From CAYTBN01 sp964436045 (GTDB taxonomy: Bacteria; Myxococcota_A; UBA796; UBA9615; CAYRNR01): a stretch of 64,000 nt of DNA. The position numbers and the translations under genes were made by a program. The notes under the pieces were generated by a model. It did not search any database. It was not told the origin of the DNA and saw only the letters and a program-made list of their open reading frames with translations. Below are positions 18,066-26,981 of the stretch, in pieces (position 1 is the stretch's first letter; the number at the start of each line of letters is the position of its first letter). The DNA lies in NCBI GenBank assembly GCA_964436045.1, contig CAYTBN010000027.1, positions 25,464-89,463 of the forward strand. The letters run 5' to 3'.

Positions 18066-18812
18066 GTGGCCAGGGATCGGCTGCGACTGGATGCCCTGCT
18101 GGTGCAGCGGGGAGACGTGCCGTCGAGGGAGCGGGCCCGGGCACTGATCATGGCGGGCGACGTGCTGGTGGACGACCGGCCGGTGGACAAGCCGGGGACC
18201 CGGATCGCGGCGGACGCCACCATCCGGCTGCGGGTCCCCGACCATCCCTACGTAGGCCGCGGCGGCGTCAAGCTGGCCGGGGCCCTCGACGACCTGGACG
18301 TCTCGGTGTCAGGCCTGCGCTGCCTGGACGTGGGTGCCAGCACCGGGGGCTTCACCGACTGCCTGCTACAGCGTGGGGCGATCTCGGTGACCGCGGTGGA
18401 CGTGGGCACCAATCAGCTGGACTGGCGGCTACGCTCCGATCCGCGGGTCCGCGTCCTGGAGCGAACCGACATCCGCAAGCTGGACCCCGCCGAGGCCGGC
18501 GGGCCCTACCCCCTGATCACCATCGACGTCAGCTTCATCTCCCTGCGCCTGGTCCTGCCGCCGGTCATCGGCCTGCTGGAGCGGTCCGGGCGCGTGCTGG
18601 CGATAATCAAGCCCCAGTTCGAGGTGGGACGGGAGCGGGTGGGCAAGGGCGGCGTGGTGCGGGACCCGGCCGTCCGTCAGGAAGCCATCGACGCTGTGAT
18701 CGGTGTCGGCGACTCCCTCGGAATGGCGTTCGTGGGCTCGGCCGACGCGCGGATCGCCGGCGCGAAGAAGGGCAATCGCGAACACTTCGCGCTGTGGATC
18801 TCGGGGGGGTAG
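18066..18812 (+). CDS. tlyA: TlyA-family rRNA 2'-O-methyltransferase / hemolysin-like
   Basis: 248 residues, GTG start. An N-terminal S4 RNA-binding domain (about 1-62: LRLDALLVQRG, RARALIMAGDVLVDD) is joined to an FtsJ-like SAM-dependent methyltransferase. Signatures: YVGRGGVKL at the junction, the SAM motif LDVGASTGGFTDCLL, and the conserved IKPQFEVGR. TlyA methylates ribose of cytidines in 16S/23S rRNA and, where present, sensitises ribosomes to capreomycin. Co-transcribed with xseB. Confidence 0.93.
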   Translation: MARDRLRLDALLVQRGDVPSRERARALIMAGDVLVDDRPVDKPGTRIAADATIRLRVPDHPYVGRGGVKLAGALDDLDVSVSGLRCLDVGASTGGFTDCLLQRGAISVTAVDVGTNQLDWRLRSDPRVRVLERTDIRKLDPAEAGGPYPLITIDVSFISLRLVLPPVIGLLERSGRVLAIIKPQFEVGRERVGKGGVVRDPAVRQEAIDAVIGVGDSLGMAFVGSADARIAGAKKGNREHFALWISGG

Positions 18813-18828
18813 CGGAAGGCGGGGCGGT

Positions 18829-18853
18829 GGGCGGGGCCCGCCGGGGCCCGCCC
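18829..18853. terminator. GC-rich hairpin between convergent genes
   Basis: An 11-bp stem with one mismatch (5' arm 18829-18839, 3' arm 18843-18853) and a 3-nt loop lies between the tlyA stop and the stop of the convergent lipoprotein gene. No T-tract follows on either strand, so it is at best a weak bidirectional terminator or mRNA 3'-end stabiliser. Confidence 0.4.
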
Positions 18854-18864
18854 CTACCGGTTCC

Positions 18865-19461
18865 CTACAGGTCTTCCATGGGGTGCATCGTGCACTCCGC
18901 GAAGTTCCCATCGTAGAAATCGGTGCAGCAGTACCAGACCTCGAAGTTGTGGCCCAGATTCTCGCAGACGAACAGGGACTCGTCAACCAGCGGCGGCCAG
19001 GTCATCGTGTAGTCCAGGTCCAGCCACCAGCTGTCCCAGAAGCCGTTCAGGTCGTCCCAGCCGAAGCTGTACTCGTCCGTTACCATCTCCCAACCGGGAC
19101 GCTCGATGCCGCCGTAGTTGCAGGGATCGCCGGCAACGTCGAACCCCTCGCAGTAGCCCGGGTCCTCGGTCAGGTCCCACATCTCGACCCAGCAGTCCTC
19201 GGCCCAACCGTCCATCTCGACGAAGAAGTCGAACGTGCCGCTGGGCGGCGGCTCGTCCGACGAGCTCGGCACGTCGACCGTGCAGCCGGTCTCCAGATAC
19301 GCGTTGCCCATGTCGATGGTGCCCGTGTAATCGGGCCGGTCGTCATCCGTCGTGTCGTCGTCGTCACCGGCGGAATCGTCGTCATCCTCGACGGTCGGAC
19401 AACCCCACATGATCAATCCCAAGCCCAGCATCAGCACGAGGAACAGGTTCGTGTTCTTCAT
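18865..19461 (-). CDS. Lipoprotein with Asp-rich linker, Trp/Cys-rich domain
   Basis: 198 residues from the ATG opening MKNTNLF. Signal peptide with lipobox MWGC, then an acidic DDDDSAGDDDDTTDDD linker. The mature domain is unusually rich in Trp, Asp and Cys (WAEDCWVEMWDLTEDPGYCEG, FGWDDLNGFWDSWWLDLD), suggesting disulphides in an exported beta-sandwich. No family recognised. Confidence 0.75.
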   Translation of the reverse strand: MKNTNLFLVLMLGLGLIMWGCPTVEDDDDSAGDDDDTTDDDRPDYTGTIDMGNAYLETGCTVDVPSSSDEPPPSGTFDFFVEMDGWAEDCWVEMWDLTEDPGYCEGFDVAGDPCNYGGIERPGWEMVTDEYSFGWDDLNGFWDSWWLDLDYTMTWPPLVDESLFVCENLGHNFEVWYCCTDFYDGNFAECTMHPMEDL

Positions 19462-19617
19462 TTGGTCCTCTCCCTTTTTCTCGTTGGCTTCCCCACCGAC
19501 CCATGAACGGGTCGATACACGCCTCGTATTTTGCGGCAATTTAGCATGGGGTCGAGGGCCCTGAACAGGGCACTTCGTTTCCCCATACCGATTTCAGGTT
19601 GCTAACATCGCTGATCG

Positions 19618-20028
19618 ATGATGGCAACCCCCCGCCGCCTCCCCACCCTGCTCCCGTTGACAGCGCTGTTGCTGATCTCGACCGCCTCCCTCGGCGGGTG
19701 CGCCCACCGCCATACCGAAGAGGGCAAGGCCACCTGGTACGGCCCGGGCTTCGTGGGCAAGCACACCGCCAACGGCGAACGGTTCTGGCCCTGCCGGCTG
19801 ACGGCCGCGCACAAGACCCTGCCCTTCGACACCCGGGTCAAGGTCACCAACCTGGAGAACGGAAAGGTCGTCCGGGTCCGAATCAACGATCGTGGCCCCT
19901 TCGGCGAGGGCAGGATCATCGACCTGTCCCGGGCGGCGGCGGCGGCGATCAAGATGGTACGAGCGGGGGTAGTGAAGGTGGAGATCGAGGTGATCAAGTG
20001 GCCGAAGGGGCACAAACCGGAGTCATGA
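19618..20028 (+). CDS. rlpA: RlpA-like double-psi beta-barrel lipoprotein
   Basis: 136 residues. Signal peptide with lipobox LGGC at about 28. The remainder is one DPBB domain of the RlpA/barwin type: GKATWYGPGFVGKHTANGERF at the start and VRINDRGPFGEGRIIDLSRAAA with the conserved Asp. RlpA proteins are outer-membrane-anchored and in some bacteria are lytic transglycosylases acting on denuded glycan strands. There is no C-terminal SPOR domain, so this is a minimal form and septal targeting by SPOR is not expected. Two consecutive ATGs open the gene; either could be used. Confidence 0.88.
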   Translation: MMATPRRLPTLLPLTALLLISTASLGGCAHRHTEEGKATWYGPGFVGKHTANGERFWPCRLTAAHKTLPFDTRVKVTNLENGKVVRVRINDRGPFGEGRIIDLSRAAAAAIKMVRAGVVKVEIEVIKWPKGHKPES

Positions 20029-20067
20029 CTCGGACTCGGCCACCAGAAGGAGCCAGAAGGAATATGA

Positions 20068-20166
20068 ACCACAGAGGACACAGAGGACACCGAGAGGAGG
20101 GATGGGAACGACGATTCCCTACCCCTTCCCAACCCCTCCTCTGTGCCCTCTGAGCCCTCTGTGGTT
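20068..20166. repeat. 99-bp imperfect palindrome (ACAGAGGA-type arms)
   Basis: The left arm 20068-20100 (beginning aaccacagaggacacagag) and right arm 20136-20166 (ending ccctctgtggtt) are near-complementary over about 31 bp around a 35-nt loop. Each arm is itself built of an 8-9 bp CACAGAGGA-like unit. It fills the spacer between the rlpA-like gene and the next gene. It looks like a small non-coding mobile or repetitive element rather than a terminator. Confidence 0.8.
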
Positions 20167-20191
20167 AACTTCTTTCCGGACTTGGAGAACG

Positions 20192-21115
20192 ATGCGGCTG
20201 CTCGCAACCACCTTCCTCCTCCTCGCCCTACCCTCCCCCGCCCAGGCACAGCTGGCCAACGACAAGGGGCCGTCGCTGGCGGTGGTGGTGGAGCGGTGTT
20301 TCCGTGGGACCGGGGACGACGGGAGCTGGCTGGACCAGCTGGACTGGGCGGTCCTGTGTGACCTGGCCCAGGATGCCTTCGAGGGCGGCGGGCGCTCGGA
20401 GCGCGACGGCTCGGGCGACCCGACCTGGGCGTCTCCTGCGCGAGCTGCCTTCGACGCCCAGTGGCCCACCGAGCCCGAAGACGACATCGCTCTGCTCGCG
20501 CGCGAGCGGCAGCGGCGAGCGTTGGACGCCGGCGTCGAGGCGATCCAGTCGCTGACCGAACCCTGGGACGCCCGCGGCTCCGCCGACACCGTCCGGGGTG
20601 CCACGCTGGAGCTCCACCTCTACGCGCGGATCCTGGATGACGCCATCGACGAGGGCGGGCGAGTACACCGACAGCAGGCGCTCATGGCCCAGAATCTGCT
20701 GTGGCGCTCGTGCACCACCCTGGCGCTGGCCAGCCCCGGCCGGCGGACCGCCGTCGAGGGGATCATCGCCGAGACCGTGGAGGCCGCCGCCCCGCACTCG
20801 GCTGCCGGCAGCGTGGCCCGCTGGGGCAAGAAGAACCACCACCTGCTGGTCGCCCCGGCGCTGCTGGCGCCGGCGTCCGCGGACTTCGACGGCCTCCGCA
20901 CGGAGCTCTCGTGGGGCATCTGGGCGCTACAGGTCAGCTCCGAGCTGCGCGAGCAACTCTCCCCCGCCGACATCGCGGCCATCCGCGACGTGCTCACGGC
21001 CCACAATCACCCCGCCCACATCCGCGCGCTGCGCGACGGCGGCTGGTCACGCCTCTCCGAGGTCTACCTGATCGGCGTCCTGCAGGCCATCGCCGTCGTG
21101 CGCGAGAACGAGTAG
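20192..21115 (+). CDS. Secreted protein of unknown function
   Basis: 307 residues from the ATG opening MRLLATT; upstream in-frame sequence belongs to the palindromic repeat. Signal peptide with cleavage after AQA. The mature protein is predominantly helical with no motif I recognise; WTPSW-type enzymes or TPRs are not evident. Conserved-looking segments include LARERQRRALDAGVEAIQ and ARWGKKNHHLLVAPALL. Ends ten bases from the stop of the convergent gene. Confidence 0.7.
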   Translation: MRLLATTFLLLALPSPAQAQLANDKGPSLAVVVERCFRGTGDDGSWLDQLDWAVLCDLAQDAFEGGGRSERDGSGDPTWASPARAAFDAQWPTEPEDDIALLARERQRRALDAGVEAIQSLTEPWDARGSADTVRGATLELHLYARILDDAIDEGGRVHRQQALMAQNLLWRSCTTLALASPGRRTAVEGIIAETVEAAAPHSAAGSVARWGKKNHHLLVAPALLAPASADFDGLRTELSWGIWALQVSSELREQLSPADIAAIRDVLTAHNHPAHIRALRDGGWSRLSEVYLIGVLQAIAVVRENE

Positions 21116-21124
21116 GGAGGTTGA

Positions 21125-21451
21125 CTAGTACTTGACCCGCTGGAAGATCAAGGTCTCCTCCTTCTGATCGGTCAGGTAGAGGGTGTTGCCCTCCACGCGG
21201 TAGGTCATCGTGACCTCCATGCCGTTCCAGCCGTCGATGGTGATGTTCGACCCGGCGGTCGAATACGAGCCCACCTGTTCCTGGAACATCACGACGCCAC
21301 CCGCCGAGAACTCGATCCGCAGCATGGCTCCGGTATCGGCGTTCCCCATCTGCCATTTGCCGATCAGGGTGCCAGCGGCCAGGGCCTGGGTGGAGAAGAC
21401 CGCCAGCGCGACCAGCGCCAGCACGATCATCCAAGGGCGACGAGGTGTCAC
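21125..21451 (-). CDS. Small secreted lipocalin-like protein
   Basis: 108 residues with a GTG start supported by a GGAGGT Shine-Dalgarno directly upstream. Signal peptide to ALAAG. The mature 80 residues have the pattern GTLIGKWQMGN, LRIEFSAGGVVMF, MTYRVEGNTLYLTDQKEE, which is typical of small lipocalin-like/DUF5640-type beta-barrels that begin with a G-x-W motif. Function unknown. It may be the last gene of the Tad transcript, but a 115-bp gap separates it from the lipoprotein gene upstream. Confidence 0.7.
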   Translation of the reverse strand: MTPRRPWMIVLALVALAVFSTQALAAGTLIGKWQMGNADTGAMLRIEFSAGGVVMFQEQVGSYSTAGSNITIDGWNGMEVTMTYRVEGNTLYLTDQKEETLIFQRVKY

Positions 21452-21565
21452 GGAGACCTCCAGAACGACGCGCGAATCCCTTGCTCGGATGGTAGCACAT
21501 CCGGCTGTGGGGTCTGCAGACACCGATGGTGAAACCGGAGCGCGGGGTGGGCGGGTGCTAGCGCA

Positions 21566-21946
21566 TCAGAGGCTCGGGCCGGTGGGATCCTCGTCTTCCA
21601 GATCCTGGAAGGATGGCTGCTCGGGCAGCTCGAGATCCTCGCAGGTCGGCGCCGCGGCCACCGAGAGGTTGGCGGTGATACACCAATCGTAGAGCGCGTT
21701 GCGATCCTCGGTCCGGGCCACGACGAGGGCGCGCTCGAAGCGGTCCAGGCACTTGGAGTGGTACTCCTCCGCCGAATCCGCGCCCACGCTCTGCCACGTG
21801 AGGTCCTCGGTACCGCTGTCGTCGGGCGGCACCACACACCCATTGTAGAAGTCAGTGATGCTGTCGCAGTAGGTCTGGCACGGCGTGTTGCAGCCGGCGA
21901 GCACCAGTCCGGCCAGCGCCGGGATCCACCACCATCGTATGTTCAT
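21566..21946 (-). CDS. Tad-operon lipoprotein, Cys-rich
   Basis: 126 residues from the ATG opening MNIRWWW, which overlaps the CpaF-type ATPase stop by four bases (ATGA). Signal peptide with lipobox LAGC. Six or so Cys residues in the mature part (CNTPCQTYCDSITDFYNGC and later) suggest disulphides. It lacks TPRs, so it is not an obvious TadD pilotin, though its position at the end of the Tad operon would suit an outer-membrane accessory. Role is inference. Confidence 0.75.
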   Translation of the reverse strand: MNIRWWWIPALAGLVLAGCNTPCQTYCDSITDFYNGCVVPPDDSGTEDLTWQSVGADSAEEYHSKCLDRFERALVVARTEDRNALYDWCITANLSVAAAPTCEDLELPEQPSFQDLEDEDPTGPSL

Positions 21947-23079
21947 TTTTTCAGATCCTCCTTGCGCCGGGCCGCCTCGGCCATGTCGGCCATGGCCTTG
22001 GGGAGCGCGATCCCTTGAAGCCGGATGTCCTCGGCGAACGCGGGTACCCCGCGACATTCGAGACGGCCGATGGGGCCATCCTTGCCCCGGGCCACCACGC
22101 GGTACCGGTAGATATCTGTCACCTGATACGAGTTGTCCTTGGTAAGCGTCAGCACCTCGGAGACGTGGGTCACCTTGCGGGTCCCGTCGGGGAAGCGCTG
22201 GATCTGAACCAGCAGGTCGATGGACGACGAGATCTGGGACCGCAGCGCATGGAGCGGCAGTTGCACATCGCTCATCATGCACAGGGTCTCGATTCGGGCC
22301 AGGGCATCGTGGGGGTTGTTGGCGTGGGTGGTGCTCATCGAGCCCCGGTGACCCGATGTCATCGCCTGGACCAGGTCCAGCGCCTCGGGACCGCGCACCT
22401 CGCCGATCACGATCCGATCGGGCCGCATCCGCAGGCTCGTGCGCAGCAGATCGCGCATGGAGACCTCGCCCCTGCCGTCCCGGTCCGGCGGCCGCGTCTC
22501 CAGCGTGATCACGTGGGGCTGCTGCAGCTGGAGCTCGCTGCTGTCCTCGAGCACGAGGATCCGCTGGTCGAGGGGGATGCGCGTCGACAGCACGTTGAGC
22601 AGCGAGGTCTTCCCCGAGCCGGTCCCACCGGTGACCAGCAGGTTGCGGGAGCTCGCGACGCAGACGCCGAGGAACTCCGCCGTCTCCTCCGACAAGGTCT
22701 GCAGCTGGACCAGCTTTTCGATGTTCATCACCTCGCGCTGGAACTTGCGGATCGCCAGGTAGATGCCTTGCCGGGCAACCGGCGGCATGATCACGGTCAC
22801 CCGGGCACCGTCGGGCAGGCGGGCGTCGAGCAAGGGCTGCTCGGCACTGATGCTCTTGCCCACGAACTGGGCGATGTTGCGCACCGCGGAATCCAGCGCG
22901 GCCTCGTCGGGGAACCGCAGCTGGGTCTGGTGCAGTCGCCCCGCCCGCTCGACGTACACCTCGCTGGCGCCGTTCACCAGGATGTCGGAGACCTTGGGAT
23001 CCGCCAGCGCCTGGGACACCGGTTGGAGGTGGTCCCGCAGGGTCTGCGCGAAGATCTCGTTCAGGGATACCTGCGCCAC
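21943..23079 (-). CDS. CpaF/TadA-type secretion ATPase (second copy, no FHA)
   Basis: 378 residues with a GTG start one base after the upstream stop. A type II/IV secretion motor ATPase powering pilus assembly at the inner membrane. Walker A GGTGSGKTS near residues 150-158, Asp box LVLEDSSEL, Walker B region RIVIGEVRGPEAL, and His box GHRGSMSTTHANNPHDAL are all present, so it should be active. The N-terminal domain is shorter than in the 28.7-30.4 kb paralogue and has no FHA domain. A second hexameric motor in one Tad locus is unusual; it may be an alternative motor, a retraction motor or a partner in a mixed hexamer. Confidence 0.9.
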   Translation of the reverse strand: MAQVSLNEIFAQTLRDHLQPVSQALADPKVSDILVNGASEVYVERAGRLHQTQLRFPDEAALDSAVRNIAQFVGKSISAEQPLLDARLPDGARVTVIMPPVARQGIYLAIRKFQREVMNIEKLVQLQTLSEETAEFLGVCVASSRNLLVTGGTGSGKTSLLNVLSTRIPLDQRILVLEDSSELQLQQPHVITLETRPPDRDGRGEVSMRDLLRTSLRMRPDRIVIGEVRGPEALDLVQAMTSGHRGSMSTTHANNPHDALARIETLCMMSDVQLPLHALRSQISSSIDLLVQIQRFPDGTRKVTHVSEVLTLTKDNSYQVTDIYRYRVVARGKDGPIGRLECRGVPAFAEDIRLQGIALPKAMADMAEAARRKEDLKK

Positions 23080-23080
23080 G

Positions 23081-25546
23081 TCACAGCTCCCCCAGGCGTG
23101 AGGCCGCCTTGTCGTAGTACGTGAACCCGTCGCCACGGGGGGCGATCGCCATCACCTGCTCGTACGACTCGCGCGCGGACTCGACGCCCCCGCCGCGTTC
23201 GGTCTGGTACCCCTCCAGGTAGATACCCTTGGCGATCTCCTCGAGCTCCTTGCGTCCGGCCGAGATGCCCTTGTGGCTCGACCACGCCTTGCGCCCCGAG
23301 CTCCATTCGAAGTTGGCCTTGGCGTACTTGCCGTTGTCGAAGGCCTCCCGACCACGCCGGTAGCGGCACTCGGCCAAGCCCTGTCGGATCTCGTCCCGCC
23401 GGTTGTTGCTGCCTTCCATCCGCGTGACGTTCTTGTACGAGGACTCGAAGCGGTCCAACGCCGCGTCCAGCTCACCGCGGTCCATCGCCTTGTTGCCGGC
23501 GGCGAAGGCCCGCTCGACGCGGTCGAGGCGGCCGAGCACGTCCTGCAGCTCGAGCTTCTGCCCGGGATCGGAGGCCGTGTCGATGGCCCGCTCGAGGGTG
23601 GATCGCGCCTGCTCGACATCGCCCGCCGTATAGGCCGATATTGCCTGTTCGGCGACCTTCTCGGCCGAGCTCGAGGAGCGGCGTTCGTCCCGCGACGAGC
23701 GATCGCGGTCACGGTCCCGATCGCGGTCACGGTCACGGCCCGCCTCCTGCGCGGGGGTACTGTCCTCGGTCGCCACCGTTTCGGGGATGCCAGCGGTGTC
23801 CAGCTCCCGCCCCAGGTTCTCCTTGTACTGCTCGATCAGCTTCTTGCGCTTCCGCGGCTTGGCCTCGGCGATGGACCTCAGCTCATCGGGCCCGCTGACC
23901 GCGGGGTCGTAGGCCTCCGCCCCGTCCAGCGAAGCGAGGGCGTCGTCGATGTTGTCGTTCTCGAGGGCCACCACCGCCTCGTCCACCATCCGGCGGGCCA
24001 CCAGCGGGATCATCGGCTCCACCAGCGACTTGGCCTGGATGAAGTAGCAGGAGGTGGCCGGAATACTCTTGTAGGCCTCGTAGGCACGGCCGAAGTCCAG
24101 ATGCACGCTGGACTGGCTGTACAGCTTGACGAACTCCTGGACGTCCCCCAGCCGGGACAGGTTGTCCCGCTCCTGGGCGATGTTCTGGAGGTAGGCCTGG
24201 GCCTCGGTGTAGCGGGGATCGATATCGATCAACTGAACCAGGTAGCCCTCGGCGGTGTCCCAGTCCTGCTCGTCGTACGAGGCCGCCCCCGCCAGGTACA
24301 TCGGCTCCATGTCGCGGCGGGTGTTGCCCGCACCGAAGTTGAACATGTAGCCGGCGGCCTGGAACAACAGCGCGAGCACGATCACGACGCCGACAGATCC
24401 CAGGATCGCCAGCTGCCAGGTGCGGAACTGGAGCCCCCCCACCGCCACGAGCCCCTTCTTCGCGGGCTTGGCTGCGGTCTGGGCAACCGGCGCGGCCTGA
24501 CGCGGAGGCGCCGTCTGGGGCCCCAGGGTCGCGCCGGCCTGGACGCTCGGTGGCAACGCGCTCACTTCGCGCATGGTCGCCGCGGTGCGACCGCTGCGAG
24601 AGGGCGGGCCGGGTGTCAGTGCCTGGGTCGGATGGCCGGACGGCGGCAGCGGCGCCGCCGCACTCATCTGGGCTGCGAGGGACGCTGGCGCAGCCTCGCC
24701 TGGCCGCCGGAAGAGCATCAGCACGCCGCCGATCTGCAGGCGCGTCCCGTTGATCAGCTCCGCCTGGGCGACGTCCTGGCTGTCCACCCGGATTCCGTTG
24801 GTGGACCCGGTGTCCTTGACCACGTACCGTCCGCCGTCCAGGTCGACCCTGGCGTGCTGGCGGGACACGAACGGGTCGTCCAGTACCAGGTTGTTGCGGC
24901 TGCCGGCGCCGATGGTCACACCCCGACTCCCGACCGTGATCATGTGCCCCTTGCCGTCGCCGTCGACGATCTCGAGATAGGCGTGACCCTCGCGCGCGGT
25001 CATTCCACTCTCGGTCGCCCGCACGACGTCGGCCGGCGAGGCCCCCCCCGGCGCCCGTCCGGCGAGGGGGTCGGTCATGGGCATCGAGCGGGCGAACTGG
25101 CCCGGCGGAGTGGCGGGGGGCTGTGCCGGTGCCGCCTCCACGGGATCCAGCAGGTCGGAGACATCCGCGTCCGCCGGCGAAGGGGCGCCCGGATCGAAGG
25201 CCTCGGGGACCGGCGAGCTGCCCTTGGGCCGCAGGTAGCCCGGCAGCCCCTCGTCGCCCTCGGCGAACACCAGTTCGTAGGGGCCTACCCGGATCCGGTC
25301 GCCGGTGGAGATGGCCACCTCGCCGTCGACCCGGATCCCGTTGATCAGGGTGCCGTTGGACGAGTTGAGGTCCTTTGCGGCAAACCCGCCATCCTGCTTG
25401 ATGATCTGACAATGGAACTTGCTGACCTGGCGGTCGCCGAGCACGAGGTGGTTGCGACTGTCCCGGCCGACGGCGAACTCGTCCCGGTCGACCGGGCGGG
25501 AGAAGCTCCGCCCGTCGGCCGTACTGACGGTGATCTGCGCCGTCAT
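23081..25546 (-). CDS. Double-FHA transmembrane TPR protein of the Tad locus
   Basis: 821 residues. FHA domain 1 about 15-95 (VGRDSRNHLVLGDRQVSKFH, then NSSNGTLING); FHA domain 2 about 205-280 (IGAGSRNNLVLDDPFVSRQHAR, then TGSTNGIRV). Both keep the Arg, Ser-x-x-His and Asn residues that bind phosphothreonine. A Pro/Ala linker leads to a TM helix at about 380-405, and the periplasmic part consists of TPR-like helices (420-560, 640-820) with an Asp-Arg repeat spacer near 605-620. It starts within a four-base overlap with the neighbouring FHA gene. Inferred role: phosphorylation-dependent scaffold linking cytoplasmic kinase signalling to the envelope machine. Confidence 0.88.
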   Translation of the reverse strand: MTAQITVSTADGRSFSRPVDRDEFAVGRDSRNHLVLGDRQVSKFHCQIIKQDGGFAAKDLNSSNGTLINGIRVDGEVAISTGDRIRVGPYELVFAEGDEGLPGYLRPKGSSPVPEAFDPGAPSPADADVSDLLDPVEAAPAQPPATPPGQFARSMPMTDPLAGRAPGGASPADVVRATESGMTAREGHAYLEIVDGDGKGHMITVGSRGVTIGAGSRNNLVLDDPFVSRQHARVDLDGGRYVVKDTGSTNGIRVDSQDVAQAELINGTRLQIGGVLMLFRRPGEAAPASLAAQMSAAAPLPPSGHPTQALTPGPPSRSGRTAATMREVSALPPSVQAGATLGPQTAPPRQAAPVAQTAAKPAKKGLVAVGGLQFRTWQLAILGSVGVVIVLALLFQAAGYMFNFGAGNTRRDMEPMYLAGAASYDEQDWDTAEGYLVQLIDIDPRYTEAQAYLQNIAQERDNLSRLGDVQEFVKLYSQSSVHLDFGRAYEAYKSIPATSCYFIQAKSLVEPMIPLVARRMVDEAVVALENDNIDDALASLDGAEAYDPAVSGPDELRSIAEAKPRKRKKLIEQYKENLGRELDTAGIPETVATEDSTPAQEAGRDRDRDRDRDRDRSSRDERRSSSSAEKVAEQAISAYTAGDVEQARSTLERAIDTASDPGQKLELQDVLGRLDRVERAFAAGNKAMDRGELDAALDRFESSYKNVTRMEGSNNRRDEIRQGLAECRYRRGREAFDNGKYAKANFEWSSGRKAWSSHKGISAGRKELEEIAKGIYLEGYQTERGGGVESARESYEQVMAIAPRGDGFTYYDKAASRLGEL

Positions 25547-26964
25547 CTACGGGCGTCCTTCATCGCCTGCTCGATCTGCGCAAGCTCGCGGGCGGCGTAC
25601 TGGAAGCGCTCATCGGTCTCATCGTCGATGAGCCGCATGATGAATCCCAGCTCCTCCTGGCCCTCCCGGTAGTTCCCGGCGCGCTTGAGCTTCTGGTAGT
25701 GAAACAGCGCGTCCCGATGCTTCTGGTCGCGCAGGTCCTCGGCCTCCCGCAGCTTGGCCTCCACGTCCGCGACCAGCGAGCCGGGCTCCCCCAGCAGTTG
25801 CAGGGTGGCATTGGAGTTTCGCAGCTGCTGGATCGCCTGCGTCAGGTTCCCGTCCTGGAGGTGGTGCTCCTCGAGCTTCTTGCTGCCCACGTCCAGGTAC
25901 TTCTGTGCGTCCGCCCGCAATTCGGCGTCCGACCGTCCCGCCCGGTCGCCCACGATCACCGGTGCCGACGAGCCACCCGCCTCGCCCCGGTCATAGGTCG
26001 CGGTGCCGGCGGTGCCGGCTCCCGGCACGATGGCATCCTTCCAGGCCCAGAGCGCCAGCAGCAGCATCACCAGCAACATCGCGGCGCGCACACCGTTGCT
26101 CTGCAGCGGGGACTTCTTGCTCTTCTGGCGGGCGGTGACCCCGTCGGCCATGCCGTCGGTCGCCTCCTGGATCGCCACCGACAATCGGCGCGGGTCCAGC
26201 TCGTCGAGCTCTGCTTGATCCTGGGCCGGTTTGCTGGGATCGGTCAGGATGACCGCCTGGCTGGGGCCCGGCTGCGCGACCGGCGCGGGCGCGCAGCCGG
26301 GCAGCACCCGTGTGTGCTCGTCGTCGCCGCGCCCGGGCACGCCGAGCTGGGCCGCGCCGCTGGCTGCGGCGGGCTGGGCCACCGGGCTGCCGAGGAGCTG
26401 GGGGGCCGCGGGGGCACTCTCCTTGGACCGGCCGCGCGGCAGCACCTGGGTGTGCTGGTCGTCGGGCCGTCCGGGATCCTCCAGGTCGTCCGCCGGCTCC
26501 AGCGGTGCGTTGGGCACCAGATCCAGCGAGTCCTCGTCGTCGTCGTCGAGGCCGTCCAGGCTGATCTCGGGCATCGCCGGGCCGGGCGCCAGCGGATCGG
26601 GCGCGCTCCTCGCCCCGGCACCCCGGCTGGCGCGGTAATCCAGCGTCCGCGGCCCGGTCTGCTCCGGCCGGCTCAGATCGGGGTCGAAGCGCAGCTTGTA
26701 GTCGCAGACCGTGATCTCGTCGCCGGCCTTCAGCTCGACGTTGCTGACCTTCTCGCCATTGACGTGGGTCGGGTTGCGGCTGTGGCCCACCACCAGCACC
26801 GCCCGGGCGGCCTGGGCGTGGATCGCGCAGTGCACCCGGGAGACCGACGGGTCGTCGAAGACGATCTCGCAGCCGCGATCCCTGCCGATCCGGATCACCT
26901 GGGAGCGGAAGGTCACCAGCGGACCGGTCTCACGCTTGTCCAGGATCTGGATCTTCACCGGCAT
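25543..26964 (-). CDS. FHA-domain transmembrane protein of the Tad locus
   Basis: 473 residues from the ATG opening MPVKIQIL. An alternative GTG at 26985 overlaps the tadC stop (GTGA) and would add seven residues. The FHA domain is about 15-95 (IRIGRDRGCEIVFDDPSVSRVHCAI, RNPTHVNGEKV): the phospho-binding Arg and Ser/His are present. A long low-complexity Pro/Ala/Asp region, a TM helix near 292-312 and a C-terminal helical coiled-coil/TPR-like segment follow. Same plan as its double-FHA neighbour, with which it is translationally coupled. Confidence 0.87.
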   Translation of the reverse strand: MPVKIQILDKRETGPLVTFRSQVIRIGRDRGCEIVFDDPSVSRVHCAIHAQAARAVLVVGHSRNPTHVNGEKVSNVELKAGDEITVCDYKLRFDPDLSRPEQTGPRTLDYRASRGAGARSAPDPLAPGPAMPEISLDGLDDDDEDSLDLVPNAPLEPADDLEDPGRPDDQHTQVLPRGRSKESAPAAPQLLGSPVAQPAAASGAAQLGVPGRGDDEHTRVLPGCAPAPVAQPGPSQAVILTDPSKPAQDQAELDELDPRRLSVAIQEATDGMADGVTARQKSKKSPLQSNGVRAAMLLVMLLLALWAWKDAIVPGAGTAGTATYDRGEAGGSSAPVIVGDRAGRSDAELRADAQKYLDVGSKKLEEHHLQDGNLTQAIQQLRNSNATLQLLGEPGSLVADVEAKLREAEDLRDQKHRDALFHYQKLKRAGNYREGQEELGFIMRLIDDETDERFQYAARELAQIEQAMKDARR

Positions 26965-26981
26965 GGGTCCGCGCTGCTCGT

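Noticed and set aside
23273..25672. 799-residue plus-strand frame
   Set aside because: Antisense to the double-FHA protein; no domain seen.
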